Origin: Lachnoclostridium sp. MSJ-17
Lineage (GTDB): Bacteria; Bacillota; Clostridia; Oscillospirales; Acutalibacteraceae
Length of the DNA stretch: 51,995 bases
NCBI RefSeq assembly: GCF_018918205.1
Contig: NZ_JAHLQB010000085.1
Coordinates: forward strand, 1 to 51,995
Reading direction: 5' to 3'
Both the position numbers and the translations under genes were made by a program. Below are positions 25,614-35,615 of this stretch, one piece after another. The number at the start of each line of letters is the position of its first letter. Within the stretch, counting starts at the first letter, position 1. Below the pieces are notes generated by a model, which saw nothing but the letters and a program-made list of their open reading frames with translations, searched no databases and had not been told where the DNA came from.

Positions 25614-26213
25614 TTATTCGTCCTCCTCAAAACCCTCAATGTACGCTTCGATGACGTCCTTCACGTCATCCATTCCGTCTCCGTTTACAGCGGAAAACGG
25701 CAGCAGTTCAACACCCTCATAATCCTGCAGCTCGTCCATTATCTTCTCGATCCGCTTTTCATAGGCGGATTTTTTCAGCTTGTCCTTCTTTGTAAGCACA
25801 ATAACAAACGGAGCGTTGCACTGATACAGGAAGTTGAGCATATCGTAGTCGTCCTTGGTTGGCTTGTGCCTGATATCAATAATCTGGATAATCAGAGCAA
25901 TTTTACGCTGTGATGACAGATATCCCTCAACAAGGCTTGCCCAGCGTTCCTTTTCCGCTTTGGAAACCTTCGCATAGCCGTAGCCGGGCAAATCCACAAA
26001 GCGGCAGTTTCTAAGCTTATAGAAGTTGATTGTGGCGGTCTTGCCGGGCTGAGCGCTGACTCTCGCGAGCGCTTTTCTCTGCACCAGCTTGTTTATAAGC
26101 GAGCTTTTGCCTACGTTGGAATGGCCCGAAAACACAACCTCGGGCATGTCCGACGCGGGCAGCTGCTTAACTGTTCCCGCTGCGAATTCAAATGATACTT
26201 CGTTAAAATTCAT
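25614..26213 (-). CDS. engB: Ribosome biogenesis GTPase EngB/YsxC
   Basis: A 199-residue single-domain GTPase needed for late assembly of the 50S subunit. Motifs: GHSNVGKSSLIN (P-loop), the TATINFY switch I, DLPGYGYAKV (G3), TKKDK (G4) and SAVNG (G5). The length is standard. It lies nine bases after lon and one base before lysA in a compact minus-strand operon, the same order as in many Firmicutes (lon-engB). Confidence 0.95.
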   Translation of the reverse strand: MNFNEVSFEFAAGTVKQLPASDMPEVVFSGHSNVGKSSLINKLVQRKALARVSAQPGKTATINFYKLRNCRFVDLPGYGYAKVSKAEKERWASLVEGYLSSQRKIALIIQIIDIRHKPTKDDYDMLNFLYQCNAPFVIVLTKKDKLKKSAYEKRIEKIMDELQDYEGVELLPFSAVNGDGMDDVKDVIEAYIEGFEEDE

Positions 26214-26222
26214 AGGCGCTCC

Positions 26223-28631
26223 TTACTGCGTCAGTCTCGCGACATTCGCGTTTGACATCGGCGAAGGCAGACGCGTTTTGTTCCACTCGCGTTCGCTGAC
26301 CTTGATGGGGTCGATAACCGCGATTGACAGCACGTCCATAAGGTTCTCAACGGGGATAAAGCTGATGTTTTCCTTAACCGCGTCGTCGAACTCATCGATA
26401 TCCGGCTCGTTGAGCTTAGGAATAATCACAGTGGTAATTCCCTGCTTATAAGCCGCCATACTCTTTTCTTTCAGACCGCCAATGGGCAGAACCTTACCCC
26501 TGAGGGTAATTTCGCCGGTCATGGCGACGTCGTGTCTTACCGCCTTCGAGGACAGCACAGAGTAAATCGCCGTTGCCATCGTGATACCCGCCGACGGACC
26601 ATCCTTCGGGACAGCACCCTCAGGCGCGTGGATGTGTATGTCTTTGTTCTTATAGAACTCAGCGTCGATTCCGAGAACATCGGCATGGCTGCGTATGCAG
26701 TTTATCGCGATTTTCGCGGACTCCTTCATAACATCGCCCAGCGAGCCTGTCAGCTCGAGCTTGCCGGTGCCGTCCATGATTGCGACCTCGATCGGAAGCA
26801 GCTCGCCGCCGACAGAAGTCCAAGCGAGACCGTTGACAATGCCGATTTCATCCTTTTTGCTGATGGTATCAGGCAGATATTTCTTGTTGCCGAGGAGCAT
26901 TTCGATTTCCTTCTCGTCGATTTTGAAGCTCTCAATACCTTCCTCGAGCTTTTTGACGGCGCATTTGCGAAGAATTGAAGCGATAGTGCGCTCCAGAGTA
27001 CGCACGCCGGATTCTCTTGTATAGAAATCGATCAGGTGATAAATTCCTTTTTTTGTGAACTTGACCTCAGACGCGGTAAAGCCGCAGAGATCGAGCTGCT
27101 TCGGGATAAGGTGCTTTTTCGCGATATGGAACTTTTCCTCGCGGGTATAGCTGTTGATCTCGATGATTTCCATTCTGTCGCGCAGAGGCGCCGGAATCGC
27201 TCCCAGATCGTTCGCCGTAGTAATAAACATGACGTTGGAGAGATCAAACGGAATATCTATGTAGTGGTCAACAAACTTGTTGTTCTGCTCAATATCGAGC
27301 ACCTCAAGCAGAGCCGAGGTCGGGTCGCCCTTGTAATCGCTCGCGAGCTTGTCCACCTCGTCGAGGATAAGCACCGGGTTATTTGAGCCTGCCGACTGTA
27401 TGGCAGCCATGATCCTGCCGGGGATAGAACCGATATATGTGCGGCGATGACCGCGGATCTCAGCCTCGTCCCTTACGCCGCCGAGAGCTATTCTCTGGGA
27501 ATTCCTGCCGATTGCGTCCGCTATTGACTTGGCAATAGAGGTTTTTCCGACGCCGGGCGGTCCCACAAAGCAGATGACCTGCCCCTTTTGCTTGTTGCTG
27601 AGTTTTTTGACGGCAAGCTGCTCGATGATCCTTGTCTTTATTTTTTCAAGGCCGTAGTGGGTTCTGTCGAGCTCTTTTCTGAGCTTTGGAATGACGATTT
27701 TGTCCTTTGTCGACTTGTTCCACGGAAGGTCGAGCACGGTGTCAAGGTAAGTGCGGATAACCGAAGCCTCCTGACTTCCGTAGGGCATTTTCATCAGTTT
27801 GCGGCATTCCTTGAGAAGAACGTCAGCGGATTTTTCGTCAAGCTTAAGCTCCTCAATGCGCTCGGCGTATTCCTCCGCGTCCTCAGAGGGATTGTCGTCC
27901 TCGCCGAGTTCCTCCTCAATTACGCGCTTCTGCTCGCGCAGGAAGAAGTCACGCTGACTCTCGTCAATTCTCAGACGGGCTTTGCGGTTGATTTCGTCCT
28001 CGAGCCGGAGAATGTAGTTCTCGTTGATAAGAACGTCGAGCACGTCCTGCAGACGCTCTACAGGAGAGCGGATCTCGAGGATTTCCTGTTTTACCTGATA
28101 GTCGAGCGCCATATTTGCGGCTATGTAATCCGCAAGCTCTCCGGCATGCTTGCATAGCGCAACCTTGAAGATAATGTCTGATGGAATCTGCGGAGAGATA
28201 TCAATGTACTCCTCAAATTCTTTTTTGACAGCTCGCATCAGCGCAGTGTCAAAGTCGTCGTGATCGATAATCGGTTCGGGAATCGGCTGAACCTCAGCCA
28301 TAAGTCCGCTCGGGTCGTGAACGGGAGCGACGATTTTTGCCCTGAACTTGCCCTCAATTACAATTCGGGTCACGTTTTCGGGCTGCTTAAGAACCTGGAC
28401 GATTTTTGCAATCACTCCGGTTGTATATACGTCAATCAGCTTTGGATCGTTATTTGTCGCGTCAATCTGAGTCGACAGAAAAATCATCTGATCGCGCTTC
28501 ATAGCCTTGTTTATCGCGGTGATGCTTTTCTGACGGCCTACGTCAAAATGAATCAGAGCTTTCGGAAACACAACAAGCCCTCTTAAAGGCAGCACAGGTA
28601 CTATCATTGTGTCTTTATTTTCTGCAGCCAT
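26223..28631 (-). CDS. lon: ATP-dependent protease La (Lon)
   Basis: An 802-residue cytoplasmic AAA+ serine protease that degrades misfolded and regulatory proteins. The N-terminal LON substrate domain spans about 1-200, with a coiled-coil segment to about 300. The AAA+ Walker A is GPPGVGKTS and Walker B is LILDEVDKL. The C-terminal protease domain carries the Ser in DGPSAGITM and the later catalytic Lys in GLKEKSMAA. Length and domain order are normal. It is preceded by a hairpin downstream of clpX and followed closely by engB. Confidence 0.97.
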   Translation of the reverse strand: MAAENKDTMIVPVLPLRGLVVFPKALIHFDVGRQKSITAINKAMKRDQMIFLSTQIDATNNDPKLIDVYTTGVIAKIVQVLKQPENVTRIVIEGKFRAKIVAPVHDPSGLMAEVQPIPEPIIDHDDFDTALMRAVKKEFEEYIDISPQIPSDIIFKVALCKHAGELADYIAANMALDYQVKQEILEIRSPVERLQDVLDVLINENYILRLEDEINRKARLRIDESQRDFFLREQKRVIEEELGEDDNPSEDAEEYAERIEELKLDEKSADVLLKECRKLMKMPYGSQEASVIRTYLDTVLDLPWNKSTKDKIVIPKLRKELDRTHYGLEKIKTRIIEQLAVKKLSNKQKGQVICFVGPPGVGKTSIAKSIADAIGRNSQRIALGGVRDEAEIRGHRRTYIGSIPGRIMAAIQSAGSNNPVLILDEVDKLASDYKGDPTSALLEVLDIEQNNKFVDHYIDIPFDLSNVMFITTANDLGAIPAPLRDRMEIIEINSYTREEKFHIAKKHLIPKQLDLCGFTASEVKFTKKGIYHLIDFYTRESGVRTLERTIASILRKCAVKKLEEGIESFKIDEKEIEMLLGNKKYLPDTISKKDEIGIVNGLAWTSVGGELLPIEVAIMDGTGKLELTGSLGDVMKESAKIAINCIRSHADVLGIDAEFYKNKDIHIHAPEGAVPKDGPSAGITMATAIYSVLSSKAVRHDVAMTGEITLRGKVLPIGGLKEKSMAAYKQGITTVIIPKLNEPDIDEFDDAVKENISFIPVENLMDVLSIAVIDPIKVSEREWNKTRLPSPMSNANVARLTQ

Positions 28632-28650
28632 ATTGTTTCCTTTCTGTTCA

Positions 28651-28706
28651 AAATAGTAAAAGAGGGCAAAACCGCAAAGCAGCCGAAGCCGCGCGGTATT
28701 TGCCCT
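28651..28706 (-). terminator. Terminator or attenuator between clpX and lon
   Basis: A long stem: GGGCAAAACCGC (about 28664-28675) pairs with GCGGT-A-TTTGCCC (28693-28705) with one bulge and an inner hairpin. On the minus strand it is followed by a T-rich tract. It likely reduces read-through into lon. Confidence 0.65.
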
Positions 28707-28740
28707 TAAAGCAGTAACAACCTACCGCTTAATAATTTGT

Positions 28741-30075
28741 TTAAGACGCCGAGCTGCGCTTGGAGCGTTTTTCTCTTCTCTGCAGCTTGACAGGGAAAGT
28801 TGCCTTTTCTTTTCTGCGTGTAATCTGCGGCTGAGCGCCGTCTGTTACCGCTGCCTTGGTGATAATTATTTTCTCGATCGTATCATCGGACGGTGTTTCG
28901 AACATCAAGTCCTTGAGAATACCTTCCATAATACCTCTGAGTCCACGGGCGCCCGTGCGCTGGTCAAACGCCTTTTGAGCGATTGCCTCAAGCGCCTCGT
29001 CCTCAAAGTACAGCTCGACGCCGTCAAGCTCAAAGAGCTTTTTGTACTGCTGAACGATTGAGTTTTTGGGAACGGTTAGTATTTTTACAAGAGCCTCCGT
29101 ATCAAGACCGCTGAGCGCGGTAATGACGGGAAGTCTGCCTATAAGCTCGGGTATAATACCGAATTTAACAAGGTCGTGAGCGACAACGTCCTTCATCCAG
29201 TCGGACTCGTCAAGCTCCTTGCGGGACTTGATATCCGAGCCGAAGCCGATAACGGAGCTGCCCTGACGCTTCTCAACTATCTTTTCGAGTCCGTCAAATG
29301 CACCGCCGCAGATAAAGAGGATATTCTTTGTGTTTATCTGCAAAAATTCCTGCTGCGGGTGCTTTCTTCCGCCGTGAGGAGGTACGTTCGCTACAGTGCC
29401 CTCAACGATTTTAAGCAGAGCCTGCTGAACTCCCTCGCCGCTGACGTCGCGGGTAATTGACGGGTTCTCGGACTTGCGGGCGATCTTGTCGATCTCGTCG
29501 ATATAAATGATACCGCGTTCCGCACGCTCGATGTCGTAATCGGCTGCCTGAATCAGCTTTAGGAGAATATTCTCAACATCCTCTCCGACGTATCCCGCTT
29601 CGGTGAGAGTTGTGGCGTCGGCGATGGCGAAGGGTACGTCAAGCGCTCTGGCAAGAGTCTGGGCGAGCAGGGTTTTTCCCACGCCCGTAGGACCGAGCAG
29701 CAAAACATTGCTCTTTGCGAAGTCGACGGAGTCGTCGCCGGCGAAAGCTCTTTTGTAGTGGTTATACACAGCTACGCTCAGCGTGATCTTCGCGTCCTCC
29801 TGACCGATAACGTACTCGTCAAGAATCGCCTTAATTTCCTTTGGCTTTAAAAGCTCGGCGAAATCCTCGTCGGACAACTGAGGCGCTGACGGCTTGTAAT
29901 AGTCGCGGTCGCGGCCTCGTTCAACCTCGCCCGACTGCTCAATGATATTCATGCAAAGCTCGACGCAGCTGTCGCAGATATACGCGCCGTTGCCCGCGAT
30001 GAGCCTTGCTACCATATCCTGCGGCTTTCCGCAGAATGAACAGTAGATTTCCTTGTCGTTGTTTTTATTCGCCAT
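28741..30075 (-). CDS. clpX: ClpXP protease ATP-binding subunit ClpX
   Basis: A 444-residue AAA+ unfoldase that feeds substrates to ClpP. The N-terminal zinc-binding domain has YCSFCGK and ICDSCVELC. The AAA+ domain has [11 protein letters not shown] (Walker A) and [10 protein letters not shown] (Walker B). GYVGEDVEN is the pore-1 loop, and an IGF loop for ClpP docking (VIGFGSD) is present. It lies 13 bp downstream of clpP and translates from an AAGGTGAG site. Confidence 0.97.
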   Translation of the reverse strand: MANKNNDKEIYCSFCGKPQDMVARLIAGNGAYICDSCVELCMNIIEQSGEVERGRDRDYYKPSAPQLSDEDFAELLKPKEIKAILDEYVIGQEDAKITLSVAVYNHYKRAFAGDDSVDFAKSNVLLLGPTGVGKTLLAQTLARALDVPFAIADATTLTEAGYVGEDVENILLKLIQAADYDIERAERGIIYIDEIDKIARKSENPSITRDVSGEGVQQALLKIVEGTVANVPPHGGRKHPQQEFLQINTKNILFICGGAFDGLEKIVEKRQGSSVIGFGSDIKSRKELDESDWMKDVVAHDLVKFGIIPELIGRLPVITALSGLDTEALVKILTVPKNSIVQQYKKLFELDGVELYFEDEALEAIAQKAFDQRTGARGLRGIMEGILKDLMFETPSDDTIEKIIITKAAVTDGAQPQITRRKEKATFPVKLQRREKRSKRSSAS

Positions 30076-30088
30076 GGATTATCTCACC

Positions 30089-30670
30089 TTATCTTTTATC
30101 AATAACCTTGTCAATCAAACCGTATTCAAGAGCCTCCTGAGCGGTCATAAAGTTGTCGCGCTCGGTGTCGTTCTGAATAATCTCGAGGGGCTTTCCGGTG
30201 TTTTCGGAAAGGATCCTGTTCAGGCGAGCCTTGGTGTCGAGCATATATCTGGTATGGATCTCCATATCGGTTGCCTGACCCTTATAGCCGCCGAGAGGCT
30301 GGTGAATCATAATTGTGGAATTGGGAAGCGCAAGACGCTTGCCCTTTGTTCCCGCTGAGAGCAGGAATGCGCCCATGCTAGCCGCCATGCCCATGCAGAT
30401 TGTGGAAACATCGCACTTGATATACTGCATGGTGTCGTAAATCGCAAGACCGTCGGTCACACTGCCGCCCGGGCTGTTGATATAAAGGCTGATGTCCTTT
30501 GTTGGATCCTGACTCTCGAGGAACAGAAGCTGTGCCACAACGACGCTTGCGGTCGCGGTATTGACCTCGTCGTGAAGCATGATGATTCTGTCGTTGAGAA
30601 GTCTGGAATATATGTCGTAGGAACGCTCGCCGCGATTTGTCTGTTCTACTACGTAAGGTACTAATGGCAT
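30089..30670 (-). CDS. clpP: ClpP protease proteolytic subunit
   Basis: A 193-residue serine protease that forms the tetradecameric ClpP barrel. The catalytic triad is visible: Ser in [11 protein letters not shown], His in MIHQPLGG and Asp in NTERDNF-like TERDNFMTA. The usual N-terminal [19 protein letters not shown] is conserved. It is located between tig and clpX, the standard arrangement. Confidence 0.97.
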   Translation of the reverse strand: MPLVPYVVEQTNRGERSYDIYSRLLNDRIIMLHDEVNTATASVVVAQLLFLESQDPTKDISLYINSPGGSVTDGLAIYDTMQYIKCDVSTICMGMAASMGAFLLSAGTKGKRLALPNSTIMIHQPLGGYKGQATDMEIHTRYMLDTKARLNRILSENTGKPLEIIQNDTERDNFMTAQEALEYGLIDKVIDKR

Positions 30671-30724
30671 AATATCAAAACCTTTCTAAATTATTGTTTA
30701 GCAGGTTATCTGATAATATTCAAA

Positions 30725-32005
30725 TTATTTAATAACCGCGCTGTTCTTTACGATATCGAGAGCCTTCTGAACCTTGATGTCCTCGGAGAGAGAATCAGCG
30801 GGAACGGAAGCCTTAGCCTGCTCAACTTCAACCTTATAAGCCTCAGCCATCTTGCTGTATTCTTCATCGAGGTCAGCCTCGGTTACTTCGAGGTTCTCCT
30901 GCTTTGCGATAGCTTCGAGAACAAGTCTGAGCTTGACTCTCTTCTCGGCCTCGTCCATGTACATATTCTTGAGAGCGGCCATATCCATGCCCATGTACTG
31001 CATGTACATCTTGGGATCCATGCCCTGTGAACGCAGACGCATCTCAAAATCTCTTACCATGTCGTTAGCCTGGTTGTCGTACATCTGCTCGGGAATGTCG
31101 CCCTGAGCAAGCTCGATAAGCTTCTCGGAGATCTGATTGTCAACGTCCTTCTCTGCCTCGTCCTTAAGACGGGCAGCGATTGTCTCCTTGAGCTCATCTC
31201 TGTATTCTGAAACGGTCTCCTTCTCGGAAACGTCCTTTACAAACTCGTCGTCAACCTCGGGAAGCTCCTTCTCCTTGAGCTCGTGAAGCTTGATCTTGAA
31301 CTCAGCTTCCTTTCCCTTGAGCTCCTCAGCCTGATAGTCCTCGGGGAAGTTAACATTGATGGAGAACTCCTCGCCTGCCTCGTGACCGACAACCTGCTCC
31401 TCAAAGCCGGGAATGAAGTTGCCCGAGCCGAGTGAAAGACTGTACTTCTCAGCCTTGCCGCCCTCGAAAGCAACGCCGTCAACGAAGCCCTCGAAGTCGA
31501 TTACAGCGGTGTCGCCGTTCTGGGCGGCTCTGCCCTCTACGGTGACCATTCTGGAGTTGCGGTCGCGAACCTTGTCGATTTCCTCGTTGATAAGCTCCTC
31601 GGTGACCTCAGTGGACTTCTTCTCGATCTCAAAGCCCTTGTAGCCCTCAACCTCGAGAGTGGGCTTAACGATGATGTCGGTCTTGAAGGTAAAGCCTTCC
31701 TTGCCTGCTTCAACAGCCTCGAGCTTCTCTACTGCAACGATCTCAAGGTTCTGCTCCTTGGCAGCTTCATACAGAGCGTCGGGATAGCAGTCCTGCATAG
31801 CGTCGTCGTAGAATACCTCTGTGCCGTACATCTTTTCGATAATATGTCTGGGAGCCTTACCCTTTCTGAATCCGGGGATATTGATGCTCTTAACCTGCTT
31901 CTTGTATACCTTGTTGATAGCCTTTTCAAAGGTCTCGCCGTCTACGGTGACAACGAGCTCATATGAATTGGCAGCTTCCTTCTTTGTAAATTCCTTCAGT
32001 GCCAT
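30725..32005 (-). CDS. tig: Trigger factor
   Basis: A ribosome-bound chaperone and peptidyl-prolyl isomerase, 426 residues. The N-terminal ribosome-binding domain has the signature FRKGKAPR. The middle FKBP-type domain includes the FEGFVDGVAFEGG region. The C-terminal substrate-binding arms are helix- and charge-rich. The ATG at 32005 follows GGAGG at a suitable distance; an upstream in-frame ATG (32020) overlaps this site. It heads the tig-clpP-clpX run. Confidence 0.95.
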   Translation of the reverse strand: MALKEFTKKEAANSYELVVTVDGETFEKAINKVYKKQVKSINIPGFRKGKAPRHIIEKMYGTEVFYDDAMQDCYPDALYEAAKEQNLEIVAVEKLEAVEAGKEGFTFKTDIIVKPTLEVEGYKGFEIEKKSTEVTEELINEEIDKVRDRNSRMVTVEGRAAQNGDTAVIDFEGFVDGVAFEGGKAEKYSLSLGSGNFIPGFEEQVVGHEAGEEFSINVNFPEDYQAEELKGKEAEFKIKLHELKEKELPEVDDEFVKDVSEKETVSEYRDELKETIAARLKDEAEKDVDNQISEKLIELAQGDIPEQMYDNQANDMVRDFEMRLRSQGMDPKMYMQYMGMDMAALKNMYMDEAEKRVKLRLVLEAIAKQENLEVTEADLDEEYSKMAEAYKVEVEQAKASVPADSLSEDIKVQKALDIVKNSAVIK

Positions 32006-32037
32006 TTTGAATTCCTCCATTTTTTAAATATCGTCTT

Positions 32038-32066
32038 ATTATAACACAATTATTTCTATAAATCAA
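32038..32066 (-). promoter_or_regulatory. Promoter of tig
   Basis: Minus strand TTGATT (32061-32066), a 17 bp spacer and TATAAT (32038-32043). The -35 ends one base from the stop codon of the upstream phosphoesterase. Confidence 0.75.
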
Positions 32067-32067
32067 G

Positions 32068-32757
32068 TTATCTGACTAAAACCGGCATGAAACCTATTCT
32101 GTCACCCGAAATAAGTCTGAAATCAACACCCTTGTATTCGCCCTCATACGCCAAACGGAAGCCGCTTTTGCCGTGGATATGGCCGTAGTAGCATTTCTTT
32201 ATGCCGTACTCTATCAGAACGTCCATGATCTCCGGACACTCCACTCCGCGGTAATACGGCGGATAGTGCAGGAAAACGACAGGCTCTTTGCCTGTTTTCA
32301 CTGCGGCGTCGATCGACATTTTCAGTCTGCCGACCTCGCGGTTGAGCACCTTGATATCCTCGGGGGTGTCGTTTTCAAGGAACCACCCTCTTGTGCCGCA
32401 GACGGCAAAGTCGCCGCAGACGTAGGCGTTATTGAAGAGAATGGAAATGGTACTCAGCTCTTTTTCGGCAAGATACTTATCCATTTTGCTCTTTGTCGCC
32501 CACCAATAGTCGTGGTTTCCCTTCAAAAAGAGCTTTTTGCCCGGTAAATCGTCAATAAACTTAAAGTCGGTGTAGGTATCCTCGAGCTTCATTGCCCAGG
32601 AAATATCGCCCGCGACAACGACGGTGTCGTCGTCAGTAACCAGACTGCGCCAGTTTTCCGCAAGGCGTGAAACGTAGTCGTTCCAGCCCGCGAAAACGTC
32701 CATTGGCTTATCCTCTCCGAGCGAGAGGTGCAGATCTCCGATAACGTACAGTGACAT
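32068..32757 (-). CDS. Metallophosphoesterase
   Basis: A 229-residue calcineurin-like phosphoesterase with all five metal-binding blocks: GDLHL, AGDISW, GNHDYWW, FLHYPP and YGHIHG. The short length and lack of extra domains fit a cytoplasmic member whose substrate is unknown; members of this group may act on cyclic dinucleotides, nucleotides or RNA ends, and the sequence does not distinguish them. Its ATG overlaps the thrC stop by one base (TGATG), so it is translationally coupled to it. Confidence 0.88.
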   Translation of the reverse strand: MSLYVIGDLHLSLGEDKPMDVFAGWNDYVSRLAENWRSLVTDDDTVVVAGDISWAMKLEDTYTDFKFIDDLPGKKLFLKGNHDYWWATKSKMDKYLAEKELSTISILFNNAYVCGDFAVCGTRGWFLENDTPEDIKVLNREVGRLKMSIDAAVKTGKEPVVFLHYPPYYRGVECPEIMDVLIEYGIKKCYYGHIHGKSGFRLAYEGEYKGVDFRLISGDRIGFMPVLVR

Positions 32758-34265
32758 CAGTCGATTGAGAGAGCCTTGAGAACATAGGCGGGCATCTCGT
32801 TCGCTTCGGTAACGTCGGAGAAGCGTGCCTTCTTGTCCTTGAGGTTCGCAAGAGGCGCGGGTACGGGCATGCCTGTCAGCTCATTGAGCTTATCTACCAT
32901 ATCAAACTCGTTGACGGGCAGAATGCCGTCGGGAGATACCGCCTCAAGAACCGAGCGCGAGAACTTGTAGGGGCTCGCGGTTGAAGCGATGATCGACGGA
33001 GTGGTGTCGCCTGTCTTTGCAACATACTGCTCGTAGACATTTACGGCAACGGCGGTGTGAGTATCGCAGAGGTAGTTATCCTCCTTGAAGAGGCGGTTGA
33101 TGGTAGCCTGAGTCTGACCGTCGTCGCAGAAGCCGCCGAAGAACTTCTCCTGCATTAGAGCCTTGACCTCGTCGGTAACCTCGTACCTGCCCTCGGTCTT
33201 GAGAGCGTTCATCCATGCTCTTGTGGTTTCGTCGCTGTCGCCGGAGAGCTTGTAGAGCAGACGCTCAAGGTTGCTGGAAACGAGAATATCCATTGAAGGA
33301 GACATTGTTGTATAGAACTGTCTGTTCTTATCGTATACACCGGTGTTGATGAAGTCGGTGAGAACGTTGTTTGAGTTGGAGGCGCAGATGAATTTGTTGA
33401 TCGGGAGTCCCATCAGGCTGGCGTAGTAGGAAGCGAGGATATTGCCGAAGTTGCCTGTGGGAACTACAACGTTGATCTTGTCGCCGAACGCGATCTTGCC
33501 GTCGTTGACGAGGTCGCAGTAAGCGGAGATATAGTAAACGATCTGCGGAAGAAGTCTGCCCCAGTTGATGGAGTTTGCGGACGAGAAAAGCATGTTGTTC
33601 TCGGCGAGCTTCTCTGAGATCTCGGGAGTAGTGAAGATTTTCTTTACGCCTGTCTGAGCGTCGTCGAAGTTGCCCTTGATAGCGCAGACCTTGACATTCG
33701 CGCCTTCCTGGGTGTTCATCTGGTGCTTCTGCATGGGACTTACGCCGTTTACGGGATAGAACACAATGATCTTGGTGTGTTCAACGTCCTTGAAGCCCTC
33801 GAGAGCGGCCTTGCCCGTGTCGCCCGAGGTGGCAACGAGAATAACAGCATCCTTGCCGTCGTATGTCTTTTTCAGGGATTTTGTGAGCAGGTGCGGCAGG
33901 ATCTGGAGCGCCATATCCTTGAAGGCGCAGGTGGGACCGTGCCAAAGCTCAAGAATATTGAGAGGTCTGCCGTTAAGCTTTGTGTAAGCGATCGGAGCGG
34001 GATTTGAACCGCCGAATTTCTCCTCGGTGTAAGCCTTCTCAACGCAGTCGGCGATTTCGTCGTCTGTGAAGTCGGTCAGAAAATCGGAGAATACCTTTTT
34101 AGCTCTGCCTCTGTAATCTTCCTTGAGCAGCGCCTTGAAGGTCGCTTCGTCGTATTTCGGGAACTCCTGCGGTACAAAAAGACCGCCGTCCTTTGAAATA
34201 CCCTGTGAGATTGCCTGTGCGGCCTCTACCTTTTCAGCCGCGTTTTGGGTGCTGTTATACAACAT
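32757..34265 (-). CDS. thrC: Threonine synthase
   Basis: A 502-residue fold-type II PLP enzyme, converting O-phosphohomoserine to threonine. The PLP lysine is in GPTCAFKDMALQ. The phosphate-binding loop is in ATSGDTGKAALEG, and VVPTGNFGNILA is another cofactor contact. The N-terminal extension is typical of the longer ThrC type. It has its own strong promoter and is followed by the phosphoesterase gene with a 1-base overlap. Confidence 0.95.
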   Translation of the reverse strand: MLYNSTQNAAEKVEAAQAISQGISKDGGLFVPQEFPKYDEATFKALLKEDYRGRAKKVFSDFLTDFTDDEIADCVEKAYTEEKFGGSNPAPIAYTKLNGRPLNILELWHGPTCAFKDMALQILPHLLTKSLKKTYDGKDAVILVATSGDTGKAALEGFKDVEHTKIIVFYPVNGVSPMQKHQMNTQEGANVKVCAIKGNFDDAQTGVKKIFTTPEISEKLAENNMLFSSANSINWGRLLPQIVYYISAYCDLVNDGKIAFGDKINVVVPTGNFGNILASYYASLMGLPINKFICASNSNNVLTDFINTGVYDKNRQFYTTMSPSMDILVSSNLERLLYKLSGDSDETTRAWMNALKTEGRYEVTDEVKALMQEKFFGGFCDDGQTQATINRLFKEDNYLCDTHTAVAVNVYEQYVAKTGDTTPSIIASTASPYKFSRSVLEAVSPDGILPVNEFDMVDKLNELTGMPVPAPLANLKDKKARFSDVTEANEMPAYVLKALSID

Positions 34266-34303
34266 TTCAATCTTCCTTTCAAAAGAGCTTTAAACAACAA
34301 TTT

Positions 34304-34332
34304 ATTTTACTACATATTTCAGCGATTGTCAA
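34304..34332 (-). promoter_or_regulatory. Promoter of thrC
   Basis: Minus strand TTGACA (34327-34332), 17 bp spacer, TAAAAT (34304-34309). The -35 overlaps the last codons of the M19 dipeptidase gene. Confidence 0.75.
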
Positions 34333-35245
34333 AGTTTTCGAAGAAATTAAGCGCATTCAGATGAAAAATCTTTTTTATCAGCGCTTCCTTGTAATTTCTT
34401 TTGCACATAATATCATATATCTTGTCATAAACACTGCTGTCGGAGAAGTCATTCGGCAGTGTGCCGCCGTCAAAATCGCTTCCAAAGCAGACTGTATCCT
34501 CTCCGCCGAGCGAGAGAAAATGCTCGGTGTGTCTTATAATATCCTCTATGCAAGCCTTTTCCGGCTCGTTGTTGAGAAACGCGTTATGGAAATTTATCCC
34601 GACCAAGCCGCCGCGTTCCTTGATTATCATAAACTGTTCGTCGGTCAGATTTCTCCTGTGCGGCGTAACGGAGTACGCGTTTGAGTGTGAAGCGACAAAC
34701 GGCATTTTTGCAATTTCCGCTACATCATAAAACAGCTTCTGCGACGCGTGCGAAACGTCGGCGATAATATGATACTTCTCCATTTCGCGGACGGCGGCTC
34801 TTCCGAACCCGCTCAGACCATGCCCGTCCTTTACGTCAGCGCCGTCGCCTATCTGATTTGCGGCGTTCCACGTCAGTGTCATCATGCGCACTCCGCAGTC
34901 GGCAAGAAGTCTGACGTTTTCGAGCTTACCATTCAGAGCCAGACCGTTTTCGACTGTAAAAAAGGCGGTGTTCGAATATTTTCGGAAGCTGTCCAAGGGT
35001 TGATGCGGTTTGATTATTTTGATACCCTGTTCTTTGCATTCCCTTTGCAGACGTTTGTGCGCCATCAAAAACAGCGCTTCTGCTTCATCTCCCGGACAGG
35101 AATCGGGAATCCAGATCGCGTAGCATTGCAGCTTGTGTGACTCAGGGTCGCGGTTGGGCTTTGCCTCTGCCCTGCTGCTTCCAAAGGAGATATTTTCCGT
35201 CACGGACTTGTAAAGCGTGTCGCAGTGTAAATCAATAATATCCAT
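34319..35245 (-). CDS. Membrane dipeptidase (peptidase family M19)
   Basis: A 308-residue zinc dipeptidase of the renal dipeptidase family. Metal-binding motifs: IIDLHCDT near the N-terminus (HxD), TVENG (bridging Glu), ADVSHAS and VASHSNAY (His residues), then FGSDFDGG. No signal peptide is present, so it is likely cytoplasmic. The ATG at 35245 has GGAG seven bases upstream; an in-frame ATG ten codons earlier lies within yraN. It overlaps yraN by 14 bp. Confidence 0.88.
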   Translation of the reverse strand: MDIIDLHCDTLYKSVTENISFGSSRAEAKPNRDPESHKLQCYAIWIPDSCPGDEAEALFLMAHKRLQRECKEQGIKIIKPHQPLDSFRKYSNTAFFTVENGLALNGKLENVRLLADCGVRMMTLTWNAANQIGDGADVKDGHGLSGFGRAAVREMEKYHIIADVSHASQKLFYDVAEIAKMPFVASHSNAYSVTPHRRNLTDEQFMIIKERGGLVGINFHNAFLNNEPEKACIEDIIRHTEHFLSLGGEDTVCFGSDFDGGTLPNDFSDSSVYDKIYDIMCKRNYKEALIKKIFHLNALNFFENFDNR

Positions 35246-35615
35246 TGTCACTCTCCGGAATAAAGGCGTTGTCAAAGTAGTTTATCTGTATCAGCTTGAG
35301 TGTGTCCCTGTTTACATAAACCTCGCAGACATCGAAGCGGTACTGGCAGTCGAGATCGTTCTCGTAAATGTACGCAAGTGATGTCCTGTAGATTTTCTCC
35401 TGCTTTTTGGTGTCAACCGCCTCAAACGGCCTTGTCAGCGGATTCTCGTGGCGGGTTTTTACCTCGACAAAGGCTACCGTGCCTTTCTTTTCCGCGATAA
35501 TATCAATTTCGCCGAAGCGCTTTCTATAATTCCTTGAGAGAATTTTGTATCTGTGCTTTTTCAGGTAATTAACGGCGTATTCCTCGCCGATATCACCTAT
35601 AGTCTTTGTTTTCAT
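35232..35615 (-). CDS. yraN: UPF0102 family protein YraN
   Basis: A 127-residue nuclease-like protein of the UPF0102 family. Motifs GEIDIIA and FVEVKTR carry the Asp, Glu and Lys of the endonuclease-like core. The function is uncertain; a role in DNA processing or repair has been proposed for the family. I chose the ATG at 35615, which overlaps the rnhB stop by 4 bp (ATGA); the reading frame extends 15 codons further upstream inside rnhB. It sits next to rnhB, the common arrangement. Confidence 0.9.
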   Translation of the reverse strand: MKTKTIGDIGEEYAVNYLKKHRYKILSRNYRKRFGEIDIIAEKKGTVAFVEVKTRHENPLTRPFEAVDTKKQEKIYRTSLAYIYENDLDCQYRFDVCEVYVNRDTLKLIQINYFDNAFIPESDNGYY